Of a DNA stretch of 64,000 nucleotides, positions 33,612 through 41,567 are shown one piece after another (positions within the stretch are counted from its first letter, which is position 1; each line of letters begins with the position of its first letter). The stretch is from Oligoflexia bacterium (GTDB lineage: Bacteria; Bdellovibrionota; Bacteriovoracia; Bacteriovoracales; Bacteriovoracaceae). The stretch spans positions 98,662 through 162,661 of the forward strand of contig JADFZW010000010.1 of assembly GCA_015232355.1 (NCBI GenBank), read 5' to 3'. Under the pieces are notes generated by a model. That model had not been told where the DNA came from. It was given only the letters and a program-made list of their open reading frames with translations, and did no database searches. The position numbers and the translations under genes were made by a program.

Positions 33612-36593
33612 ATGATTATTGAAATTTGTAAAAATAGAAATTTTAAAGCGAAGTATGTGTTTTCGTTTACCAATGTTATGTCGATATTAATTTTACCATT
33701 GATATCTATATTAATAACAATAACCACAACGACAAATGCGAGCTATGCGGGTCTCTTTTTTGATAGTCCAAGGACAAAGCTGTTTAAGATAATTTCCACA
33801 GGAGATGATGGAGATAATAAGTTTGAATCTATTCTGAAGACTATTCTTGATAAAAAAAATAAAAAAGGTGTTTTTAGAATTAATCAAAAAAAATCTTCCA
33901 TTAGAAATTCTTGGAATAATAAAACTTTGTTATCTTACGCAGTAGAAATGAAACGCCCTAAAATTGTACAAATGCTGTTAAATAATGGAGCTGATCCAGA
34001 TATACTTCATAAAGAAAAGCATTCACTATATTATCCTATCGATTTAGCAATTAAAAATTGTGATTATGATATTTTAAAGATATTAATTAAATATGCTAAA
34101 AAGATCGATCATACCAATAATCTGGTTCATATTACCTCTGATGCTAATAATTGCGGAAAAGAATTCGCTGATTTGTTTATAGAGAAGTATAGTGAAAATA
34201 GTATCAAAGGTATAATAGATAATAAAATTGCTTCAAAACTAGAACCATCATTACTTAATAGATTTATTCAAAAGTTAGTAGAAAAAAATAAATTTACTAC
34301 CCATGAAGAATTTTTTGAACTTACTGATAAAAATTTGAATTTAAATTCCATAAATCAAGAAACCTTTAATTTAATTAGTGATTGGTTTTATAAGTTATCA
34401 CCCAAAAAAGAAGATGTGATAAGGTTTATTATTAAATTTACATCTGATAATGCTATTAATGATAAAAAGACTTTATTAGATGCATTTGAATACTTTTATA
34501 CTAAACCTACTTCGCCGATATTTGAAAATGTTCAAAAACTTCTTTCGCTAGCATCACTTAAAAACAAAGAATTTATTAGAAATATTGTAATTCAAAAAAA
34601 CATTGCTCAAAATCCTCAAAATATAATTGATCTTTATTCAGACAATAGCTCTAGTAATAGTACAAAATCAGAAAAGTTGAAGATATCTGAAAATGCAATA
34701 GAAAAGTTTTTGAATTTTAAACCAACACCTATACAAATTTTAAATCTTGTTAGTTTAGTCTCGCCATCGCAAAATGAGGAGATTATGAAGAAGGTAATTC
34801 AAAAAAAGATTATAACAGGGCCAGAAAATTTTATTTTTAAAGATACTAATAATGATACTAATAATAAGAAGCAGATATTTTCTGCTACATTCTTAGATTG
34901 GTTTTTTTCTTTTAGCAATCCATATCCTACTTTAAAACAAGTAATGGAATTAATATCAATGTCAGCTGATGGAAAACAACAAAATGAAATTAAAAATCGG
35001 ACGCTGAACTTAAATGGGGGAATTATTTTAAAAAAAGAAGGAAGTTTTGCTCAAAACTTTTTAACTTTCTATGAAAATAAAAGTGATCTAATATTAGATG
35101 ATGCTATGATTGCTCAATTTTTAAGCTTTAATAATCCTTCACCGACTATAGAACAAGTTCTAGCATTTGTAAGATTAGCAAAACCAGAACAACAAACAAA
35201 TATTAAAAGATTAGCATATAATAAATTTAATCTTGTTAAAAACCCACAAGATTTTGTTACACTCTTTTCAAATATTAATGAAATATCTAATCCCCCTGCA
35301 AACAATGATGAACAAAACCTAGAAGACACTATTATTGAATCGCTAGGCAGTTGGTTTTTTAATTCCACACCTTTGCCTACCTTAAAACAAGTTTTATCTC
35401 TAATTAATTTAACAAGAAATAATAAACAAAAAAAAGTTATTCAAGATTTAGCGATCAAATATGGGATAGTAACAGAAGAATCAATAAAAATGTTTGATGT
35501 TTTACAAACTTTAAAAAACAATCTGGATGTAGAAATTTCAACTGCATCTAATAATTTCAAAAAATCAAATGAGTATCAAAAAGCGCTAGAAATACAAAAG
35601 GCTACATTATCATTATTAAAAGAAAAAAATGGAGAGATAAAGGAAACAGGAAAAACAGACACCTCAGAGTGTCCAATATGCTTCGGTGATGAAACTAAAC
35701 TTTGTAATCTCTCTTGTTCTCATAAATTATGCAAAAACTGTGCAGTTAACTATTTTAATTTAAAACTAAATGCAAGGGAATCTCTTAATTGTCCAAATAA
35801 AGGTTGTCAACATCTTGCTACTTGGGAGGAGATAAAAAATATTTTTCAAGAGTCAGTGGAAGGATGTAATAAGGAACAAGAATTAAATAATAAATATTCA
35901 AAAGTGCTGTTAGATGATTTAAGCATACTTTTATCAAAACTTGGTTATTTTCATTGTCCTGGTAACGATTGTTCAATGTTATTTAAAAAAGATATTAATA
36001 GTGGCCCTCAAGAGTGTGAATTTTGTAAAACTACAAGTTGTCACAAATGTGGGGAAGCTCATAACCACGAGGTAACTTGTCACGATAATCAACAATTAAA
36101 GAGTGGAGATTTATTCTATCGCTTGGTTCATGATCCATACTACTTTTATAGGCCTTGTCCAACAGTTAACTGTGGTGGTGTTTTAAGTAAAGCAGATAAA
36201 GCATGTGATCAAGTAGTTTGTTCTTCTTGTAAACAAAGCGTACATCTAGTAAGGGGTAAAAGTAATCTAAATACAGATTACACTTATACAACTTATGGTG
36301 AGTACGCTAATCCGAGAAGATATCGAGTGCCTGGTGACATTAATATGATTACTGGAAAAATTTACACAACATATACTCAACTAAGCGATGGAAATGATGA
36401 TCAAATTATTGATGAAAATCATCCTTATTGGAACAAATTGGATAAGTACTTACAAAATACTATGAGGCAAAGAAAGAGCACATTGGAATCGGAAATAATA
36501 TCTGGAAAAACTAAATTACTTGGGGCCGGTGATCCTCGAAATAGGCTCTTTGAAATGAAAAAAGATCTAGTATGGGACATAGAAAAGAAATAA
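33612..36593 (+). CDS. Exported ankyrin / helical-repeat protein with C-terminal RBR (RING1-IBR-RING2) E3 ligase module
   Basis: A signal sequence lies near residues 14-46 (ends TNASYAG). Two ankyrin repeats follow (about 103-166: NKTLLSYAVEMKRPKIVQML, YPIDLAIKNCDYDILKILI). Residues ~290-640 hold about five copies of a helical repeat with P-x-PT-x-x-QVL-x-L motifs. The RBR module starts at Cys687: RING1 CPICFGDETKLC, CSHKLCKNC and CPNKGC; IBR from Cys782 (HCPGNDC, CEFCKTTSCHKCGEAH); RING2 from Cys849 (CPTVNC, KACDQVVCSSC), where Cys865 aligns with the catalytic cysteine that carries ubiquitin in RBR ligases. It is the first gene of a three-gene operon with USP and a second RBR. RBR modules are essentially a eukaryotic family, so a host-directed E3 role is inferred. 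Confidence 0.87.
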   Translation: MIIEICKNRNFKAKYVFSFTNVMSILILPLISILITITTTTNASYAGLFFDSPRTKLFKIISTGDDGDNKFESILKTILDKKNKKGVFRINQKKSSIRNSWNNKTLLSYAVEMKRPKIVQMLLNNGADPDILHKEKHSLYYPIDLAIKNCDYDILKILIKYAKKIDHTNNLVHITSDANNCGKEFADLFIEKYSENSIKGIIDNKIASKLEPSLLNRFIQKLVEKNKFTTHEEFFELTDKNLNLNSINQETFNLISDWFYKLSPKKEDVIRFIIKFTSDNAINDKKTLLDAFEYFYTKPTSPIFENVQKLLSLASLKNKEFIRNIVIQKNIAQNPQNIIDLYSDNSSSNSTKSEKLKISENAIEKFLNFKPTPIQILNLVSLVSPSQNEEIMKKVIQKKIITGPENFIFKDTNNDTNNKKQIFSATFLDWFFSFSNPYPTLKQVMELISMSADGKQQNEIKNRTLNLNGGIILKKEGSFAQNFLTFYENKSDLILDDAMIAQFLSFNNPSPTIEQVLAFVRLAKPEQQTNIKRLAYNKFNLVKNPQDFVTLFSNINEISNPPANNDEQNLEDTIIESLGSWFFNSTPLPTLKQVLSLINLTRNNKQKKVIQDLAIKYGIVTEESIKMFDVLQTLKNNLDVEISTASNNFKKSNEYQKALEIQKATLSLLKEKNGEIKETGKTDTSECPICFGDETKLCNLSCSHKLCKNCAVNYFNLKLNARESLNCPNKGCQHLATWEEIKNIFQESVEGCNKEQELNNKYSKVLLDDLSILLSKLGYFHCPGNDCSMLFKKDINSGPQECEFCKTTSCHKCGEAHNHEVTCHDNQQLKSGDLFYRLVHDPYYFYRPCPTVNCGGVLSKADKACDQVVCSSCKQSVHLVRGKSNLNTDYTYTTYGEYANPRRYRVPGDINMITGKIYTTYTQLSDGNDDQIIDENHPYWNKLDKYLQNTMRQRKSTLESEIISGKTKLLGAGDPRNRLFEMKKDLVWDIEKK

Positions 36594-36627
36594 TTTAAAA
36601 TTAATTAAAATACAGTTTGGAGTAAAT

Positions 36628-39600
36628 ATGAATGATGTAACAAAAAATACTAAAACTAATAAAAATACTAAAATACTATTGGGGTGCTACCTGTTTATTT
36701 TTGTATTAGTACAAATATTTAGTTTGATGATTTGTTTTAATGAAAATTTATTTGCTAGTGAAGAGGGTAATGTAGATCCTATTAAGAAAAGTATTATCGA
36801 CCTATCTAAGATAATCCAAAAAAGTTCCAAAGAAATTGAGGATAAATTTGATAATGAAATGAATAAATTGCATGAAAAGATATTTCAAAACGAGGAAAGA
36901 ATTACCGAAATAGAGCAAAAGATTAAAAGAATAAAGGAAGATAGGCCTAATTTTGTAAGAGGACTTGTTAATGTAGCAGAAGATGCACTTTCAGATTTAA
37001 CCAGTATTGTTGATTCGATTAAGTCAAATATTGATGAATATCGTAGTTCTAAGGACATCATATCAGCAGAAAAAGTGTATATTGATAATTACAAAAGAGA
37101 CATAGTTGAAAAAAAGAAAGAGTTGGCGAACATAAAAAAAATTAGAGAATCAATACAAAAGATGAATACTAATGTGGAAGAATTAGAGAAATTAGCATAT
37201 TTTGTTTTGGCCGAAGGATTTAAAGTAGGTGAAGAAACACGATTAAATGTAAGCTTTATTGCTAGAAAAATACTGGCCTATCAATTACTAAATAGTGAAG
37301 AAAAAAATATTCTTAAAAATCATATAAAAAAATTAATTCATCCAGAGTATTTCGATATAGATAAAATCAGAAATATATTTGCTTTAAAAAATAAAAATCC
37401 AAAGAAAGCGTTTGTTGATTATATTGAGAGGTATAATCAAGAAAATAATTCTCAGTTGTATTCAGTAGATACTTTTGCAGCATTAACTAGTGCTGATAGA
37501 ATAAATTTTTTCAATCAATTTTTAATAAAATTAGATAAAAATGAGGAAGATTTTGATTTATCTATTGTAGAGAAAATTAATAACAATAATTACAAAAAGG
37601 TTTTCTCTGCTCTAGATGATAAAACGATTTCTGTAGAGACAGTCAAAATGTTAGCAGGATTTTCAAATGATAATCAAATACCAATGGAAGCATTTAAGTT
37701 GTATATGAAGGCAAAAAAAGATAATAAAAGTCTACCAGTATCAGTCGCAGAGACTTTAAGTTATTTTACAAATGAATATCAGTTGCAAATGCTTAAGTTA
37801 TATCAAAAAAATGATAAGAGTGTTTCTGTAGATAATTTAAATAATGCTTTGAGATTTAGTAATCAAAATCAAGTTGATTTTATGAAAAAAAATATGAAAG
37901 AAAATCTGGGTATTGAACTAGATAAAATTTTATCAATAAATTCTGTAGAGACTGGAAAAAAATCATATCAAACGAAGTCTTTTAGCTTTTTGGGAAAAGC
38001 ACTTGCAAAAAATGAGAATCATCTTGGTCTAGGAGATATTAGTAATGATGATCTACTAGCATTTTCTTTGAAATTTGATAATCGAAGTAAATATCATTTT
38101 TTGAAAACGTTGTCTGATTTTATGCCTGAGCTTGTAGAACAGAAATTTTTTAAAGAGTTTAAATTGAATGATAATCCATTAAAATTAGAAAATCAGATAA
38201 GATTTTTGAAAGACATACAAAAAAATAAAAATAAATTTATTGATATTGAAGAAACCCAAAATGATTATGACACTTCTAAATTTAAAAATATTTTAGAGAT
38301 TGCTCAATATTATGATGAAAACATGTCTTCTTTTGCTAAAGAGGCACTTGCTATCTTGTTTGAAAATAAGAATAAACAAATTTTAAATGATTCCAATGCC
38401 AGACATATATTAAAAATTAAATCCAATCACCAGTTGGATTTTTTTAAGGATATAGTTGATCAATATAATAAATTACAAAATGAAGATGAAAAAATGAGAC
38501 ACTTAGATCTAAGTGTTGTAGCAGATGTAATAGATAGTAAATGGAAACAAGTTCATACTTTTTTGAATAAGTATTCTCTAAATAGATCAACTAACTTAGA
38601 AAAAATAGATCCTGAAAATATACTGACAATTTTAAAAAATGTTGTCTCTGATTCTAGCGGTAATGCTCAAAGAGCACTTGAAATATTTATACGTACAATT
38701 GATGATAGGAAAAAAATAGTTGATCGTAGAGTTGTAAATGATCTTTTAGTCTTATCTACTATAAAAAGTAGTACTCAAGTAGAGGCACTTGAGACATGCT
38801 TATCATTTATTCCTGCTAATTCAGCAATTGATATTGCTGGCATTTTGAAATTAACATCTCCTATACAATATAACTTCTATAAGAGAAATTTAGAAGAAAA
38901 ATTAAATATACCAGTAGAAGCTATTGCAAAGATTGGAAACGAGAACCAGATTGAAAGTTTTAATTATTTTAAATTATTTGTTAAAAATCAAAATGCAATA
39001 AAGATACCTCTTAAGTCCAATACAGATGCAATGGATGCTGCTATTTTGATAAAAGAAAAAAAAGCATTGTCTGTAATTAAATCACTAGTAAGTAGTGAAC
39101 CACAAATTTTAACTAAAGAATTCATGGAAAATATAGGTGAAAATGGAGAAATGGCAAATAAAATGTTAGAGATTATTAGTGAGGCCAAAAAACGAAATAT
39201 TCCATTAGATCAAAATATTTTATCCAAGGATTTCAGTAAGTATTTTAGTAAGGATATGAATAAATATGCTATGGATGCTTTCTTTGAAACACTTGATAAA
39301 AAAAATGGAAATATATCTAATTTATTTGAGGTGCTTAAATTAATTAATTCACCATCTAGTCTTAACCTCTATAGAGCTATCATTGCAAATATTGCAAAAT
39401 TAAAGCAAATCTATAAAAATGCTAATATAGTAGATGAAATTGCAAGCATTTTATCAGATAAAGATTTTATCGCTGATGAAGATAAGATGAAATCGTTTAT
39501 ATCTTTGTTAGGCAAGGAAAATATTTCAAATTCTCAGTTTGAGATTGAGATGGCGGAAATAACTTGGAGTAAATTATTTAAAGATCTATCTAAGAAAAAA

Positions 39601-41517
39601 GTTGATCTTAATGAAAAACCTATTTGTAAAAAGAAAAATGATAGTTTGTTTGGCCTATCTTACTTTGCAAATTTTAATTATGATAACGATTGGACAGATA
39701 AGGATGAGATGAATTCAAGGTCTGTGCAAAATGATTTTTCTGGGCTTGTAAATTTAGGTAATACCTGCTTTGCTAATGCCTCAATTAAATTATTGACTCA
39801 AATGGTTTATCTTAATCCTGAATTATATCAATCATTACTTCCAAGCAATCGTAAACTGAAAAAATTTAAAGGAGAAAAAGATGAATACTTTAATAATCGA
39901 AAACTATTGCAATCACGGTTAGCAGTACTTCTTGGAAGTATTATTAAAGGAATGCCTACGGATAAAGTAAGAGAAAATAATAAATTATTTTTACTTCAAT
40001 TAAAGAAGGTCTTAAAAGAACAAAATATGTTTTTTGAAATTGAAGGTGTCAGTGAAATTATGAAAGATCAAATGGATGCTGCAGATTTTGTATCTCGTAT
40101 TTTTGAAATTTTACAAATGGAAGATACCTCAGTAGCAATATCTCAAAGTTCCATACTGGAAAGACCAAATGGATGTGAAGTGTATTTTGTTTCAGCAAAT
40201 AGTATTAAAGATGTTCTAGCAAATAAGAGCATAATGAAAAATGTTGATATATCTGCTTCAGTCCTTGTTATGACAAAAGAAGATATTAGCTTAATAACTA
40301 AGCGTGAAGATAAAAAAGGTAAAGCAGCAGTTGAAGGGTTTAAAGTGATGAGTATTTCAACTTATCAAAAGATGCCGTCAGAGAGTATATTTAAAAAATT
40401 TCCATACCAACCAAATGGCGATGCGATTGTAGCAAAACAAATAAATAAAAAAGAGTGTGCCGAAATTCATTTAAACAAAAGGTTGTTGCTAACACCTAAT
40501 AGGTACAAGCTAAAAGATATTCAAACTATAAAAACGCCGATTATTTCTGTGGATTTAGCTTCACAATCTACTAATGGATATAAAAACATAGAAGAATCAT
40601 TTAACGTGCTATCCTCTATAGATATCAAAGAGATAAGAAGTAATAAAAAAGAAGATGGTGTTGACGATGAAATTACCAAAGTAAAAGGACCAATTAGATT
40701 TGCTCAGGTGTTTACTAGCGTACCAAGGACATTGATAGTAAATGAGAAAAGATTTGTGGCCACAGATGACTATGGTAGTAAGAATAAAATTTATAAAGAT
40801 CTAATCGTTGATATTAATAAACCACTTAAAATTAAAATTTATAAAAAAGGATGTTACTACAATGTAATGGATACAATCCCTAAAACAAAAAAAGAGACTC
40901 CGGCCATAGTTTACATCAAAGAGGAAGATAAGACAAAGCAAGGTATGAATAAAACGGTTATTAGTGAGTGTATATTCGAAAAAGAGGGAGTTGTTTGTCA
41001 TGAATTAGAATCTAGTAAAATGGATGGTAATTTTCTACAAAACTTGAAAAATAAAAATGCAAATAAAAATGCAAATGCAAGTACAAATGCAAAACAATTA
41101 TTAGATGAAGGAATGTGTAACAGTATAAAGTCTGCAAGAACAAGTGAATATGATATTGGAAAAATGAACGAAACAGTAACATTAGATGGGGTGGCGGAAA
41201 TGCTTCCAGTTGCGGTGGTTATTCATAGTGGTGGACTAGATGGTGGACACTACTTTTCTTATTTGAAAGAAGTAGATAGTGGAAGTAAAGAAGATGTTTC
41301 ATCTGAAAATAATTGGATTGAACATAATGATTCAAGTAAACATCAAGTTTCAAAGTCTGAAGTTCAAAATATGATTAATAAGAATGCTTATATTATTCTT
41401 TATCAACTAAAAGAGTATAGGCTAACATCTGAAGATGTTTTAAAAGATAGTCCTGGTGTTTTAAAAGAGAGTTCAAATGATAAGGAATCTAAAAAAGATA
41501 CTATAAACAAAATGTAA
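36628..41517 (+). CDS. Exported USP-type deubiquitinase (peptidase C19) with long helical-repeat N-terminus
   Basis: This 1629-residue protein has a signal/anchor segment (about 22-44), a coiled coil (about 48-190) and then many ~38-residue helical repeats (FSNDNQIPMEAFKLYMK, FTNEYQLQMLKLYQK, FSNQNQVDFMKK). The C-terminal C19 domain starts near 1038. Its Cys box is LVNLGNTCFANASIKLL (Cys1047), DQMDAADFVSRIFEIL matches the QQDAxEF box, and its His box is GGLDGGHYFSYL (His1541), followed by WIEHND (Asn1567/Asp1568) and AYIILYQL. All catalytic residues expected of ubiquitin-specific proteases are present; a ~300-residue insert separates the boxes. The gap to the upstream RBR gene is 34 bp. E3 and deubiquitinase in one operon suggests opposed or editing activities. 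Confidence 0.87.
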   Translation: MNDVTKNTKTNKNTKILLGCYLFIFVLVQIFSLMICFNENLFASEEGNVDPIKKSIIDLSKIIQKSSKEIEDKFDNEMNKLHEKIFQNEERITEIEQKIKRIKEDRPNFVRGLVNVAEDALSDLTSIVDSIKSNIDEYRSSKDIISAEKVYIDNYKRDIVEKKKELANIKKIRESIQKMNTNVEELEKLAYFVLAEGFKVGEETRLNVSFIARKILAYQLLNSEEKNILKNHIKKLIHPEYFDIDKIRNIFALKNKNPKKAFVDYIERYNQENNSQLYSVDTFAALTSADRINFFNQFLIKLDKNEEDFDLSIVEKINNNNYKKVFSALDDKTISVETVKMLAGFSNDNQIPMEAFKLYMKAKKDNKSLPVSVAETLSYFTNEYQLQMLKLYQKNDKSVSVDNLNNALRFSNQNQVDFMKKNMKENLGIELDKILSINSVETGKKSYQTKSFSFLGKALAKNENHLGLGDISNDDLLAFSLKFDNRSKYHFLKTLSDFMPELVEQKFFKEFKLNDNPLKLENQIRFLKDIQKNKNKFIDIEETQNDYDTSKFKNILEIAQYYDENMSSFAKEALAILFENKNKQILNDSNARHILKIKSNHQLDFFKDIVDQYNKLQNEDEKMRHLDLSVVADVIDSKWKQVHTFLNKYSLNRSTNLEKIDPENILTILKNVVSDSSGNAQRALEIFIRTIDDRKKIVDRRVVNDLLVLSTIKSSTQVEALETCLSFIPANSAIDIAGILKLTSPIQYNFYKRNLEEKLNIPVEAIAKIGNENQIESFNYFKLFVKNQNAIKIPLKSNTDAMDAAILIKEKKALSVIKSLVSSEPQILTKEFMENIGENGEMANKMLEIISEAKKRNIPLDQNILSKDFSKYFSKDMNKYAMDAFFETLDKKNGNISNLFEVLKLINSPSSLNLYRAIIANIAKLKQIYKNANIVDEIASILSDKDFIADEDKMKSFISLLGKENISNSQFEIEMAEITWSKLFKDLSKKKVDLNEKPICKKKNDSLFGLSYFANFNYDNDWTDKDEMNSRSVQNDFSGLVNLGNTCFANASIKLLTQMVYLNPELYQSLLPSNRKLKKFKGEKDEYFNNRKLLQSRLAVLLGSIIKGMPTDKVRENNKLFLLQLKKVLKEQNMFFEIEGVSEIMKDQMDAADFVSRIFEILQMEDTSVAISQSSILERPNGCEVYFVSANSIKDVLANKSIMKNVDISASVLVMTKEDISLITKREDKKGKAAVEGFKVMSISTYQKMPSESIFKKFPYQPNGDAIVAKQINKKECAEIHLNKRLLLTPNRYKLKDIQTIKTPIISVDLASQSTNGYKNIEESFNVLSSIDIKEIRSNKKEDGVDDEITKVKGPIRFAQVFTSVPRTLIVNEKRFVATDDYGSKNKIYKDLIVDINKPLKIKIYKKGCYYNVMDTIPKTKKETPAIVYIKEEDKTKQGMNKTVISECIFEKEGVVCHELESSKMDGNFLQNLKNKNANKNANASTNAKQLLDEGMCNSIKSARTSEYDIGKMNETVTLDGVAEMLPVAVVIHSGGLDGGHYFSYLKEVDSGSKEDVSSENNWIEHNDSSKHQVSKSEVQNMINKNAYIILYQLKEYRLTSEDVLKDSPGVLKESSNDKESKKDTINKM

Positions 41518-41567
41518 ATAAACTGAAAAATTAACTGTTAAAAAATATTGTTTAAAAGGTAATAGCA

